From positions 61,372 to 125,371 of the forward strand of contig NZ_LZDB01000003.1 of NCBI RefSeq assembly GCF_001676655.1: a stretch of 64,000 bases of DNA, given 5' to 3'. The position numbers and the translations under genes were made by a program. Below the pieces are notes generated by a model. It was not told the origin of the DNA. It saw nothing but the letters and a program-made list of their open reading frames with translations, and ran no database searches. The DNA comes from Perlucidibaca aquatica (GTDB lineage Bacteria; Pseudomonadota; Gammaproteobacteria; Pseudomonadales; Moraxellaceae). Positions 19,837 through 28,908 of the stretch are shown here, one piece after another; the stretch's first letter is position 1, and every line of letters starts with the position of its first letter.

Positions 19837-19868
19837 TTTTGTGGTGAGCCTTCGGGCTCACCACAAAA
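19837..19868. terminator. Strong hairpin with TTCG loop after the cold-shock gene
   Basis: Perfect 14-base arms (19837-19850 and 19855-19868) are closed by a stable TTCG tetraloop. The arms end in TTTT on the left and AAAA on the right, so the structure looks like a terminator read from the minus strand or an mRNA-stabilising 3' end for the cold-shock gene. Confidence 0.75.
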
Positions 19869-19875
19869 CCCAAAT

Positions 19876-19903
19876 AGCGGGCTTACCCGCTTTTTTTATT
19901 TTT
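19876..19903 (+). terminator. Rho-independent terminator after the cold-shock gene
   Basis: The stem AGCGGG / CCCGCT with a CTTA loop (19876-19891) is followed by a run of T residues to about 19903. It sits eight bases after the TTCG hairpin, so the two form a double terminator separating the cold-shock gene from the next one. Confidence 0.8.
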
Positions 19904-20003
19904 GCTGCATCGGGAGCCGGGCTCAACCTGTCATTCTCGGCTATTGGTATTGGTAGCGTGTTGGCCCGATGCCCAACCGAGCTCAGTGTGTCGAGTCTTT
20001 TTC

Positions 20004-20615
20004 ATGCGTAGCAAACAAGGTCTTGCGCTGCTTTTTTCCTTGATGGGTCTGGGCTATGCCCTAAGCGGCCTCTTCATGTTGGTAGCCCCGAGCCTCTGGC
20101 TCAAGTTTTTCCCCCTCGCTTTTTCTCTTCCGATTGATGCAAACAGTGAGTTTGCTGTTCGCTTGTTGGCCGTTGCTGAACTTAGCATGGCGCCGCTGTT
20201 TTTCTGGTGCGCACGCAATTTAAAGCGCTGCCGAACCATTCGTTTGACCTTAACGCTGCAGGCTACGGGCGTTGCTGCCGTCGTTTTGGCCTCCTTAGCG
20301 TCACAAGACGGCGGTGTTTCTGCACAAATCCCATCGGTAATTCTGGTGCTGTTGCCTGCGCTGATCTTGCTGGTCTTAAGCATTCCTAGCCGCACGATTC
20401 GTGTTAAAGGGCCGCGTGAGCAAGGCTCGGTCAAATGGTTCAACGCCAATAAAGGCTTTGGCTTTATTACCCGCGATAACGGCGATGATGTGTTTGTGCA
20501 CTACCGTGCGATTCGCGGCGAAGGCCACCGTACATTGCGTGAGGGCGAGCGCGTCGAGTTCTTCCTAAAGCGCGGTGATAAGGGCTTGCAAGCTGACGAT
20601 GTGCAGATGATCTGA
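20004..20615 (+). CDS. Four-helix membrane protein with C-terminal cold-shock domain
   Basis: The 203-residue protein begins with [10 protein letters not shown] and has about four membrane helices (roughly residues 7-28, 51-70, 82-100 and 110-128). A complete cold-shock domain occupies residues 137-202 (RNP1 [10 protein letters not shown]2 VFVHY). An even number of helices with a basic N terminus puts the nucleic-acid-binding domain in the cytoplasm. By eye about 43 of 63 residues match the upstream cold-shock protein, which suggests duplication and capture. Known cold-shock/membrane fusions such as the DUF1294 type have the opposite order, cold-shock domain first. The ATG at 20004 is preferred over an upstream frame without hydrophobic start. 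It ends one base before rhlB, so they are probably co-expressed. Confidence 0.8.
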   Translation: MRSKQGLALLFSLMGLGYALSGLFMLVAPSLWLKFFPLAFSLPIDANSEFAVRLLAVAELSMAPLFFWCARNLKRCRTIRLTLTLQATGVAAVVLASLASQDGGVSAQIPSVILVLLPALILLVLSIPSRTIRVKGPREQGSVKWFNANKGFGFITRDNGDDVFVHYRAIRGEGHRTLREGERVEFFLKRGDKGLQADDVQMI

Positions 20616-20616
20616 C

Positions 20617-21963
20617 ATGACTATCGATGAGCTCGACATGTCCATAGAAACTCCTGCCGTAGAGGCTGAGGCGCTGCCACAGCCTGAGTTGATCAAAGTA
20701 CGCTTCAACGAGCTTCCTGTGCCGTCTGCCATTTTGCAGGCGGTGACCGATCTTGGCTTCGAGTACTGCACGCCCATTCAGGGGCGTGTTTTGCGTTTCA
20801 CCTTGGCTGGTCACGACGCCATTGGTCGTGCCCAAACGGGTACCGGAAAAACCGCCGCTTTCTTAATTACGGTAATTGCCGATCTGCTGAAGAACCCGCC
20901 TTCCGATGAGCGTTGTTTAGGCGAGCCGCGCGCCTTGGTTTTAGCGCCAACGCGTGAGCTGGCATTGCAAATTGCCAAAGATGCAGCGGATCTGGGTAAG
21001 TACGCCGGTCTCTCCGTCGTCACACTAGTGGGCGGCATGGACTACGAGAAGCAGCGTAAGCAGCTCGCGGCAGCGCCAGTCGATATCATTGTGGCCACGC
21101 CAGGACGGCTGATTGATTTTGCTAACAAGCAAGAGATCTATCTCGATCAAGTTGAGCTGCTGGTGATTGATGAAGCCGATCGCATGTTGGACATGGGCTT
21201 TATTCCTGACGTGAAGCGCATTGTTCGCCTGACGCCGCCCAAGACCCATCGTCAAACATTGTTGTTCTCCGCCACCTTCACCCCGGATGTGATGAACTTG
21301 GCCGGGCAGTGGACCTACCATCCTGTCACGGTAGAGATTGAGCAAGAGCACGCCACCAATGCCTTGGTCGAGCAAAAAGTCTACATCGTGACTACCGAGC
21401 AAAAAATTCCTCTGTTGCTCAACCTCATCACGCAGCAAAAACTGGAGCGCGTGATGGTGTTTGCCAATCGCCGCGATCAGACCCGCCGTCTGACGGACAT
21501 TTTGAAGGCACACAATGTGTCTTGTGCATTGCTCTCTGGCGATGTGCCGCAGGAAAAGCGGGTCAAGACCTTAGAGAATTTCCGCGAAGGTAAGATCAGT
21601 ATCTTGGTGGCGACTGATGTGGCAGGCCGTGGCATTCATGTGGATGGCGTTAGCCATGTTGTGAACTTCACCTTGCCAGAGCAGCCCGATGACTATGTGC
21701 ACCGTATCGGTCGAACAGGTCGTGCTGGCACCTTGGGCACGAGTATTAGCTTCGCCTGTGAGGATGATGGCCACCTCATTCCTGAGCTGGAAAAAGCGAT
21801 TGGTCGCAAGCTGGACTGTGTGCGTCCACCGGAAGAGCTTTTAGCTGAAATCGCTGAAGTGAAGGTGATTCATGGCGCCAGTGGCGCTGAACCTGCGCCG
21901 CGCAAGCCTAGGCCCGGCGGCTCCACGGGCAATGCAGGGCGTCGCCCGCCACCGCGCCGATAA
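20617..21963 (+). CDS. rhlB: DEAD-box RNA helicase, RhlB type
   Basis: RhlB unwinds RNA and in well-studied bacteria works with the degradosome and in cold adaptation. The 448-residue protein has the Q motif region (F-x-x-L...CTPIQ near residue 50), motif I AQTGTGKT (about 71-78), [13 protein letters not shown] within VIDEADRML (about 185-190), SAT and [10 protein letters not shown]. The C-terminal tail is basic and rich in Pro, Gly and Arg (residues 425-448), typical for RNA contact. It directly follows the membrane/cold-shock protein, a setting that suggests shared RNA-related function. A clear terminator follows. Confidence 0.93.
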   Translation: MTIDELDMSIETPAVEAEALPQPELIKVRFNELPVPSAILQAVTDLGFEYCTPIQGRVLRFTLAGHDAIGRAQTGTGKTAAFLITVIADLLKNPPSDERCLGEPRALVLAPTRELALQIAKDAADLGKYAGLSVVTLVGGMDYEKQRKQLAAAPVDIIVATPGRLIDFANKQEIYLDQVELLVIDEADRMLDMGFIPDVKRIVRLTPPKTHRQTLLFSATFTPDVMNLAGQWTYHPVTVEIEQEHATNALVEQKVYIVTTEQKIPLLLNLITQQKLERVMVFANRRDQTRRLTDILKAHNVSCALLSGDVPQEKRVKTLENFREGKISILVATDVAGRGIHVDGVSHVVNFTLPEQPDDYVHRIGRTGRAGTLGTSISFACEDDGHLIPELEKAIGRKLDCVRPPEELLAEIAEVKVIHGASGAEPAPRKPRPGGSTGNAGRRPPPRR

Positions 21964-21980
21964 AGTACTCGACTGAGCCA

Positions 21981-22007
21981 AAGCCACCTTCGGGTGGCTT
22001 TTTTTTA
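21981..22007 (+). terminator. Rho-independent terminator after rhlB
   Basis: AAGCCACC (21981-21988) pairs with GGTGGCTT (21993-22000) around a TTCG loop, followed by six more T residues. It ends the csp-fusion/rhlB unit. Confidence 0.9.
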
Positions 22008-22149
22008 TCTTAGCCAAAAGTCGTGTAGCGAATTTTTCTGTAAAGCATAGTCTCGTTTGTATGGCTACGTAGTTCTCAGCCTGATTTTGGTTCCAGAACC
22101 TTTAAAGACTCGCGCAATACACACTCGTTTAAAAGATAAGGAGCACGAG

Positions 22150-22464
22150 ATGTCTAAAAACCATGATTGGGAGGCGATAGCCGAAAGCCCAAAATTTAAG
22201 CAGCTTGTGGCTCGGAAGCGGGTTGTTCTTTCCGGACTCATGTTGTTCTCAGTCTGCTACTACTTTCTTTTACCGCTGGGTGCGGCTTATTACCAAGATT
22301 TATTTAAACGACAAATATGGGGGCCGGTAAATGTAGGACTCGTCTTCGCATTGTCTGAGTTTGTCGTGGCGTGGACGGTAGCGGTCATTTATTCCCGAAT
22401 TGCTAATAAAGAGTTTGATGTACTGGCAGCCAAAATTGTTGCTGACGCGGAGGCAAGCAAATGA
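22150..22464 (+). CDS. DUF485 small membrane protein, partner of the acetate symporter
   Basis: The 104-residue protein has two membrane helices (about residues 27-48 and 66-88) and a soluble N terminus with SPKFKQLVARKR, the DUF485 (YjcH-like) signature. The start at 22150 has a strong AAGGAG ribosome site (22138-22143) and gives MSKNHDWEAI; the frame extends upstream without support. Members are encoded just before ActP-type symporters and are thought to be a small accessory subunit, although their role is unclear. The stop overlaps the start of the symporter gene by four bases, so translation is coupled. Confidence 0.88.
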   Translation: MSKNHDWEAIAESPKFKQLVARKRVVLSGLMLFSVCYYFLLPLGAAYYQDLFKRQIWGPVNVGLVFALSEFVVAWTVAVIYSRIANKEFDVLAAKIVADAEASK

Positions 22465-24365
22465 ATAAAAGTCTGTTAATGGGTGGATTGCTGGCATTGG
22501 GCGTTCCTACCTTGGCTTGGGCTGCTGAAGGTGCTGTTGCGCCAGAGTATCGTCTGATGACGTTTATGGTGTTCGGCGCCATCATTATGCTGACGATGTT
22601 TGTCACTTACATGGCATCAAAAAAGGTGCATTCAGCATCCGATTTCTATACCGCCGGCGGAGGCATATCTGGCCTACAAAATGGCTGGGCCATTGCAGGA
22701 GACTATCTCTCTGCGGCTTCTTTCCTAGGTATTGCAGGGCTGATCTCCCTCTACGGCTACGACGGATTTATGTACTCTGTGGGCTGGTTGGTGGCCTATA
22801 TTACGGTGCTGCTGGTGATTGCCGAGCCTTGCCGAAATATTGGTAAATACACCCTGGCCGATATCCTGGCTTATCGAAATGATCCGAAAAAAACACGGGT
22901 GGTCGGTGCGATCTCCGTGATTACGGTGTCTACGTTTTACCTGACTGCGCAAATGGTGGGTGGTGGCGTGTTGGTGAAAACGCTGATCGGTATCGACTAT
23001 GAGATATCGGTAATGGCAGTGGGTGTGCTGATGTTGGCTTACGTACTTTTTGGCGGCATGGTGGCCACTACGTATGTTCAAATCATCAAAGCGATTTTGT
23101 TAGTCATTGCGTCAATCATTCTTGTCATGCTGGTCTGGGCTCCCTACGGCTTTAGCCTCCCTGAGTTTTTAACGGCGGTTGTGGGGGATGCAAAAGTACA
23201 AGGGCAAGTAGCAAAGCTATTGGGTGATAGTGCCGAGACCATGTCGCCAGCGGAGCTAGGGCAACGCTTTTTGGAGCCTGGCCTATACCTTAAAGACCCA
23301 CTGGACCAGATTTCCTTGGGCATGGCACTTGTCTTTGGTACGGCGGGTCTGCCTCACATTTTGATGCGCTTTTTTACGGTACCAAATGCTCAGGAAGCGC
23401 GTAAGTCTGTCATTTGGGCTATGGCCATTATTGGCGGCTTCTACGTGCTGACACTGTTCTTGGGTATGGGAGCAGCCATTCATGTTGGCGCGGCAGACAT
23501 TGCGCTCATTGATAAGGGTGGCAACATGGCTGCACCCCTGTTAGCGCAGTATTTAGGGGGTGGCGCCGACTCCATGATGGGTAACTTCATGCTGGCTTTT
23601 GTGGCAGCGGTGGCCTTTGCCACGATTGTGGCCGTGGTTGCCGGGCTGGTACTCGCTGCAGCCTCGGCGATGGCGCATGACATCTATGTCGGCGTGATTC
23701 GCGGGGAGCATGCAACTTCGGCGGAGCAGGTTAAGGCTGCACGTATTTCCACCGTCATCGTGGGTGCCATGGCGATTGCCATCGGCATCGCGGCCAAGGG
23801 TCAGAATGTGGCGCATCTGGTGGCGCTGGCCTTTGCGGTTGCGGCTTCGGCAAATCTGCCGTGTGTGCTGCTGACATTGTATTGGAAGCGCTGCAATACG
23901 GGCGGCATTATGGCGGGGATGATCATTGGGACAGTCTCCGCGATTGCATTAGTGATGGTGTCGCCTAATATGACCTACCCACTAAAAGTTAAGGCGGATG
24001 CCACAAAATTGATAGCCGAAGCGCCGGCTAAACGGGCGGGCTTTGAAGCCAAACTGACAGATGCTGCTTTGATTGGAAGTGCACGTGTGACGACAACAAA
24101 GGCATTGGCCAAGTTGGAGAAAGATGTCACGAAAGCTGAGGAAGATCTGATTAAGTATGCTGACAAAACGACATCAATGATGGGTTTAGAAGAGCCGTTG
24201 ATCAAGCTTAAAAATCCAGGGATTATCTCCATTCCATTAGGTTTTTTAGCGGTAATTTTTGGATCGCTATTATGGGGACGTGACCGTCGTTCAGAAGAAA
24301 AGTGGACAGAGCTGTATGTGAGGCAGAACACAGGGCTAGGTGCATCCAATGCACATGCACACTAA
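22461..24365 (+). CDS. actP: Cation/acetate symporter, ActP type, with extended loop
   Basis: This sodium:solute symporter family permease takes up acetate and other short carboxylates. The 634-residue protein has a cleavable N-terminal signal (MNKSLLMGGLLALGVPTLAWA), about 13 helices, the SSF segment DFYTAGGGISGLQNGWAIAG near residue 60 and the ActP-like C terminus (RQNTGLGASNAHAH). E. coli ActP has about 549 residues. The excess is mostly one Lys/Ala/Glu-rich insert between about residues 513 and 590, which looks helical or coiled-coil, ahead of the last helix. It is coupled to the DUF485 gene. Substrate is inferred from family only. Confidence 0.88.
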   Translation: MNKSLLMGGLLALGVPTLAWAAEGAVAPEYRLMTFMVFGAIIMLTMFVTYMASKKVHSASDFYTAGGGISGLQNGWAIAGDYLSAASFLGIAGLISLYGYDGFMYSVGWLVAYITVLLVIAEPCRNIGKYTLADILAYRNDPKKTRVVGAISVITVSTFYLTAQMVGGGVLVKTLIGIDYEISVMAVGVLMLAYVLFGGMVATTYVQIIKAILLVIASIILVMLVWAPYGFSLPEFLTAVVGDAKVQGQVAKLLGDSAETMSPAELGQRFLEPGLYLKDPLDQISLGMALVFGTAGLPHILMRFFTVPNAQEARKSVIWAMAIIGGFYVLTLFLGMGAAIHVGAADIALIDKGGNMAAPLLAQYLGGGADSMMGNFMLAFVAAVAFATIVAVVAGLVLAAASAMAHDIYVGVIRGEHATSAEQVKAARISTVIVGAMAIAIGIAAKGQNVAHLVALAFAVAASANLPCVLLTLYWKRCNTGGIMAGMIIGTVSAIALVMVSPNMTYPLKVKADATKLIAEAPAKRAGFEAKLTDAALIGSARVTTTKALAKLEKDVTKAEEDLIKYADKTTSMMGLEEPLIKLKNPGIISIPLGFLAVIFGSLLWGRDRRSEEKWTELYVRQNTGLGASNAHAH

Positions 24366-24404
24366 GTTTTGAATTTGGCAGTGTCACTTCAGATGTGATG
24401 AAAA

Positions 24405-24437
24405 GCGGGGGTCAGCAACATCGATCCCCGTTTTTTT
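24405..24437 (+). terminator. Rho-independent terminator after actP
   Basis: GCGGGG (24405-24410) pairs with CCCCG (24426-24430) and is followed by seven T residues. It lies between the convergent actP and ispB genes, 19 bases from the ispB stop. Confidence 0.75.
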
Positions 24438-24456
24438 GCCTGAGAAATACCTGAAA

Positions 24457-25419
24457 TTAGGCGTTTCTAGCAACCGAGAGTCTGGCCAGGCCTTGCAGAG
24501 CGGCGCGATGCGGTGTGTCGGGGAGGCAGGCAACGGCGGCTACAGCGGCCTCAGCTTCGGCCTGAGCTCGAGCTAGGCTGTAGTCGAGTGCGCCACAGCG
24601 CTGAACCAGCTGGATGATCTCTTGCAGGTGGTCAAGGCCGCCCGTTCGGATGGCATTGCGCACCATATCGGCCTCGTTGGCGCTGGCCACGGCCATGGCA
24701 CGAATGAGAGGCAGCGTAGGCTTACCTTCAGCGAGGTCATCGCCCACATTTTTGCCCATGACATCGGCGCTACTGGTGTAGTCCAGCACGTCATCAATGA
24801 TTTGGAAGGCAGCGCCTAGGTGGCGAGCATAGGTGACCGAAACGGCACGCCATTGATCGCCGGTCAGCGATGCCGAGCATTCTGCGGCGGCCTCAAACAT
24901 CTTCGCAGTCTTGCCGTAAATCACTTCTAAATAGCGCGCTTCTGTAGTGTCGGGGTCATGCTGATTGATCAACTGCAGAACTTCGCCCTCGGCAATCACG
25001 CAGGTGCCATCCGACATGATGTCGAAAATAGCTTGGCGTTGCAGGCGCGCAATCATTTGGAAGGCACGGGACACTAGATAATCGCCGACCAAGACGGCGG
25101 TGGCATTGCCCCAGTGGGCATTGACCGTTGGGCGGCCGCGACGCAGCGAGGACTCATCCACAACATCGTCATGCAGCAGGGTGGCGGTATGCAGCATTTC
25201 GATGATGGCTGCGACATCAATATGTGCACTGCCGGTGTAGCCGCAAGCGCGAGCCATTAACAGGCTTACCAGCGGGCGCAAACGTTTGCCGCCACTTTGC
25301 ACAATGTATTCACCGACTTCGCTGACCAGTGGTACGCGAGATTGCAGGTTGGCCGAAATGCAGGCATCAACGGCAGCAAAATCGTCTTTGACGAGGTTCA
25401 GGATGTCTTTGAATTCCAT
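24457..25419 (-). CDS. ispB: Octaprenyl (polyprenyl) diphosphate synthase
   Basis: IspB builds the long isoprenoid chain for ubiquinone from farnesyl diphosphate and isopentenyl diphosphate. The 320-residue protein has both aspartate-rich motifs, LLHDDVVDE (near residue 80) and QIIDDVLDY (near 207), plus GGKRLRP near 43. The start at 25419 (MEFKDILNLV) aligns with E. coli IspB; a TTG 21 bases upstream is possible. No Shine-Dalgarno precedes the ATG, and the bases just upstream read CCTCCTC instead. In many gammaproteobacteria ispB is divergent from and adjacent to rplU; here four pilus genes lie between them. Confidence 0.95.
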   Translation of the reverse strand: MEFKDILNLVKDDFAAVDACISANLQSRVPLVSEVGEYIVQSGGKRLRPLVSLLMARACGYTGSAHIDVAAIIEMLHTATLLHDDVVDESSLRRGRPTVNAHWGNATAVLVGDYLVSRAFQMIARLQRQAIFDIMSDGTCVIAEGEVLQLINQHDPDTTEARYLEVIYGKTAKMFEAAAECSASLTGDQWRAVSVTYARHLGAAFQIIDDVLDYTSSADVMGKNVGDDLAEGKPTLPLIRAMAVASANEADMVRNAIRTGGLDHLQEIIQLVQRCGALDYSLARAQAEAEAAVAAVACLPDTPHRAALQGLARLSVARNA

Positions 25420-25494
25420 GAGGAGGAAACTATTGAGCAAAAGAATCCGCGAATGCTATCAGCCAACGCCGCCTGCGACTACCGTTCAAGCGTG

Positions 25495-25953
25495 CTAATA
25501 CGCAACGGTCACGGTAATGGTGTCACTGTAACTGCCAGAAGGGGCGTTGATCTGCCCGGCGGGAATGCGCCCATAAATGGGGTAAAGCCGGTTTACGCCA
25601 ATCCCTAAAATGCTCAGTAAAAAGCTATCTGATACCGAGCTGCCCCCAGATCCCCAGACCGAGGAACGGAGAGGGTCTGAGTATAGGTTGTAGTTTAAAA
25701 TATTGGCGCTTTGGCGTAGCTCGCGGGCAGCGGAGTTGCCGCTGTTACCTGCCGAAAGCGAAATGGAGTAACTCACCAAAATGCTGATAAAGGATGAGCA
25801 GGTCACAGTTAAGGTGGTTTGGCTGTCCGTGGCAATACCTAGGGTGCCACTATAACTACCAAAGGCTAAGCTGGGTGTGCTTGCTGAGCAAGTAAGCGCG
25901 TGGCCTTGGCCGCAAAGGCTTAGCAACAATACCGCCGTACTGACGCGTTTCAT
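25495..25953 (-). CDS. Spore coat U-domain pilus subunit, probable tip subunit of a Csu-type pilus
   Basis: The 152-residue protein has a signal peptide (MKRVSTAVLLLSLCGQGHA) followed at once by LTCSASTPSLAFGSYSG, the start of a spore coat U (SCPU) domain. It ends in the family-type SYSDTITVTVAY. The first gene of this locus carries an extra N-terminal strand before its domain; this one does not, which fits a tip subunit that accepts a donor strand but gives none. That role is inference. The start at 25953 overlaps the usher stop (ATGA), so translation is coupled; upstream ATGs in frame lie inside the usher gene. Tip adhesins such as CsuE are normally two-domain and about twice this size. Confidence 0.78.
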   Translation of the reverse strand: MKRVSTAVLLLSLCGQGHALTCSASTPSLAFGSYSGTLGIATDSQTTLTVTCSSFISILVSYSISLSAGNSGNSAARELRQSANILNYNLYSDPLRSSVWGSGGSSVSDSFLLSILGIGVNRLYPIYGRIPAGQINAPSGSYSDTITVTVAY

Positions 25954-28181
25954 TGCGCGAGCTGGCATGTGAGCACTCCTGTCGAGTGACCCGGTGGAAG
26001 GGTGTCTATGGTGCATTGGCGATTATCGGGCAGCATCACGCTGAGCATTTGGCTTCGCCACCGCGCCGGCACGTAGATTAAGCCATCGAGTCCGCTGGGT
26101 AGCGTGGCCGTCTCGCCATGCACGCTCAGGCTGCTGCCGGTCGGCAGCGGCTCTCCCGTACTAAGTAGTGCCTGCCATGCCTCGCTATATTGGGGGTCTG
26201 AGCGAGCTAAGCGTAATGCGGCAATGCCGCGAGGTGGGCGAACCAGGCTTTCCATTTCGCCTAGCTGAAGGCTCATAGGCAGGTCCTCCCAGCCCAATCG
26301 GATGGGTAAGGTTTGATACGGCCAGATGTCGGTGAGCAGGCGTTGGCCATGCCGATCGGTTTTGCCGCTGGGCTGATTGTTGGCATAGACAGTCACCTGG
26401 GGCATGCCGGTATCAACGACCAGAAAACCCTGAGGGATGGGCTTGCTCCAAAACACATTTCCGGGCACCCAAGCGAATGCTGTGGAGATGCTCGTTTGGG
26501 CGCTCGTCACGCCATTGCGATCGCCGAGCCCCATGCGGATGTTCCCATGGTCACCTAGAAACTGCAGGTTGGCTTGGTTAACCAGCTCATGCTGCCGAAC
26601 TTCACTGGCAATTCGCCCGCTCCAGGCAGATGCTTGGGGCTGCCACGACACATTCAATTGCAGACCAAAACCATCGGGGTCGCGCTGTGTAAGTTGTACA
26701 TCGCTTTGCCAGCTGGAGTTAAGGCGTTGGCTCATCCCTACGCTGCTGTTGAGGCCGAAGCTCGGGCTGTGAATCAGGCTGAGGTACAGCTGGCGGTCAG
26801 AGTTTAGGCTCTGATGCCAAGACGCTGTCGTTAAGCGAATGCTATCGCGATCGCGGCGCTGCTCGTCGCTCCAGCCTAGGCTAATGCTGCTGTTGGGCGT
26901 GAGTCGCCAGCCGGTTTGGGCTCGAAGGCTACGTGCCACTGCGCCCGGATCTCGGCCTAGCTCAATGAACTCAGGGCTTGAGACGCTGCCCTGAATTTGA
27001 ATGTTTCCGCGCTGTGATAACCATTCATAGCCAGCGAGTGCGTGTTGGCCCCAGCCGAGATCGTTGTCGTGGGAGAGACCCCAGCCGGTTTGGAAAAGCC
27101 CCCAGCGTGCATGGCTCATGAGCCATTCGCCTTGCAGGCTTTCGCGTTGATGCTGCCAGTCCGCACGAATACCCCAGGTGCCTGAGTCTTCCGTTCCCTG
27201 ACGCAAACGCGCGCTAAGGAAGCCGGATGTGTAGGTGTCGTTCTGGGTGGCAAAGCCTTCGCGCAGTCGTCCGATATCAATGTGATAGTCACGTAGCCCG
27301 GCGCGAAGCAATTTGGGGCTGGTATAAAAGGGCTGGCTGATGCGGGTTTCTCGACCCAAGCTATCTTTAACAATGACCTGAATGTCGCCAGCGCCGTTAA
27401 TGCCTGTCTGCGTATCTAAAGCATATGGGCCTGAGCTTAAGCGATTGCTTTGGCGAAGTTGGCCATCAATATAGAGTTCGGCGCTGGACGGCAATGTGGC
27501 TTCGCCCCGAAAGCTGGGTAAAGGATAGGTGGCAACTTCGGGGCGTTGACTAAAGTCACTGCCCCAAGAAAGCCCTCCAAAGCGTACATTGGGGCTTAAG
27601 CCAAAGCTGTTATTTAAAATATCGCCGACTTTCAGTGCCGTCATGTTGCTGGCGATATCCCAACGCACTTGGCTGTTGAGTCGCTGGCTACCCTCACGAA
27701 GAAATACATGATTCGAATGCCATAGTCCGCCGAGTGTGCTGAGGCTAAAGCCTGCTTGGGTCGCCAGACGGACAGGTTGATTCTGGGTTTGGAAAGCAAA
27801 AGTATCTAAATTGACAAAGCCTCCCACGGCGTTGGGAAGGGTTACCGTATTAAACGGCTCTTGGTTTGTGTAATGCCGTCGGGGCAGCTGGGCGGCGAGC
27901 TGAAGGCGCATGGTGCACGCATCCACACGATGGGGGATAGCACTTAACAAATACCACTGCCCGTCGGCTGTCTTTAGGGTTTCACCGGGTAGCACGCTAA
28001 GTCCGGTCCACGCTAGGTAATCACGCTCGGAAAGCCACACCTTGCCCTGCTCATCCATGCGGATTCTGCCCATGATCGGTTCAGTCTCTGCCTCACGTTC
28101 AATCGCTACTAGCTGGATACCAGCACTGAGTGTCTCTTGGCACTCGCGGTCAAACCAGATAGGGGCGGGTAGGCTGTCCAT
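25950..28181 (-). CDS. Outer membrane usher, archaic (Csu-type) chaperone-usher family
   Basis: The usher is the outer-membrane pore that accepts chaperone-subunit complexes and exports the pilus. The 743-residue protein has the family N-terminal region, then a long beta-barrel with plug: SAELYIDGQLRQSNRLSSGP (near 235) and GAGDIQVIVKDSLGRE (near 262) are typical. C-terminal domain landmarks include DTGMPQVTVYANNQPSG near 595. It should need a Sec signal peptide, but the frame starts directly with MDSLPAPIWFDRECQ and a TAG lies two codons upstream, so none can be added. The start overlaps the chaperone stop (TAATG). The locus may be defective, or the start region may contain an error. Confidence 0.85.
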   Translation of the reverse strand: MDSLPAPIWFDRECQETLSAGIQLVAIEREAETEPIMGRIRMDEQGKVWLSERDYLAWTGLSVLPGETLKTADGQWYLLSAIPHRVDACTMRLQLAAQLPRRHYTNQEPFNTVTLPNAVGGFVNLDTFAFQTQNQPVRLATQAGFSLSTLGGLWHSNHVFLREGSQRLNSQVRWDIASNMTALKVGDILNNSFGLSPNVRFGGLSWGSDFSQRPEVATYPLPSFRGEATLPSSAELYIDGQLRQSNRLSSGPYALDTQTGINGAGDIQVIVKDSLGRETRISQPFYTSPKLLRAGLRDYHIDIGRLREGFATQNDTYTSGFLSARLRQGTEDSGTWGIRADWQHQRESLQGEWLMSHARWGLFQTGWGLSHDNDLGWGQHALAGYEWLSQRGNIQIQGSVSSPEFIELGRDPGAVARSLRAQTGWRLTPNSSISLGWSDEQRRDRDSIRLTTASWHQSLNSDRQLYLSLIHSPSFGLNSSVGMSQRLNSSWQSDVQLTQRDPDGFGLQLNVSWQPQASAWSGRIASEVRQHELVNQANLQFLGDHGNIRMGLGDRNGVTSAQTSISTAFAWVPGNVFWSKPIPQGFLVVDTGMPQVTVYANNQPSGKTDRHGQRLLTDIWPYQTLPIRLGWEDLPMSLQLGEMESLVRPPRGIAALRLARSDPQYSEAWQALLSTGEPLPTGSSLSVHGETATLPSGLDGLIYVPARWRSQMLSVMLPDNRQCTIDTLPPGHSTGVLTCQLAQ

Positions 28182-28906
28182 TAGCTAGTGGGTGCTGAAA
28201 GTACTTGGACTTGTTTGCCTTGGTCCGACAGCGTTTCAACCTGCAGCGGATACGCAGAGGGCGCTATGGGGAGTGGAATGGCATGCTGCTGTCCGGGCAG
28301 TACGTAAAGTAAGCGGCTGGCCTCCAGAAGGACGCGTTGTTCTGCGTCAGTCACCTTAAAAAAGGTAAAACGCTGATGTCGATTTCCCAAATTTTTCAAC
28401 TGAATTTGATGGCCGGATTCTTCGCTTTGAAGCTCCCAGTCCAAACGACTGACGGGCAAGTTAGTGGCTTCAGCAAATAAGGGTAGGCTCAATGCCAGTG
28501 TGACTTTAATCCCATCTGTATTGTCGGCAGGGTTCGGAACTTCTTGCAGAACCACCCGAAATGCTTGCTCGGTTGATGGCGGTTGCGTCTGTTGCAGCCA
28601 GCCCACACGAACCAGTTGCTTAGCACCAGGCGCCAACCTAAATAAAGGCGGCGTAAGCATCATGTCTTTTGTGACTTCACTTCCTGACATGTCTTCACTG
28701 TTCACCCAGGTCATGACTCGTCCCTGGACCAGTAATGGTTTTGAGCCTGTATTAGTGACGGTAAGCGACGTCATTTGCTGTTGGGGCTTGAGGCTGAGCT
28801 TCAGCGGGCTAACGGCGAGGCCACTCGCTTTCAAAGGCATGCTCATGACTGAGATGCCGATGAAAGCGACAGTGCTGAGCAGTCGGAGAGTATTCATGAC
28901 GGTCAT
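28181..28906 (-). CDS. Periplasmic pilus chaperone, PapD/CsuC-like
   Basis: This two-domain immunoglobulin-like chaperone folds pilus subunits in the periplasm and delivers them to the usher. The 241-residue precursor has a signal peptide ending near residue 28 (MSMPLKASG). A first domain contains VSPLKLSLKPQQQMTSLTVTN and the G1-strand segment RVVLQEVPNP near 120, and the second domain ends near LLYVLPGQQHAIPLP. It starts two bases after the major pilin stop and overlaps the usher by one base, so the genes are tightly coupled. The low sequence conservation and gene order fit the archaic clade. Confidence 0.88.
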   Translation of the reverse strand: MTVMNTLRLLSTVAFIGISVMSMPLKASGLAVSPLKLSLKPQQQMTSLTVTNTGSKPLLVQGRVMTWVNSEDMSGSEVTKDMMLTPPLFRLAPGAKQLVRVGWLQQTQPPSTEQAFRVVLQEVPNPADNTDGIKVTLALSLPLFAEATNLPVSRLDWELQSEESGHQIQLKNLGNRHQRFTFFKVTDAEQRVLLEASRLLYVLPGQQHAIPLPIAPSAYPLQVETLSDQGKQVQVLSAPTS

Positions 28907-28908
28907 AC

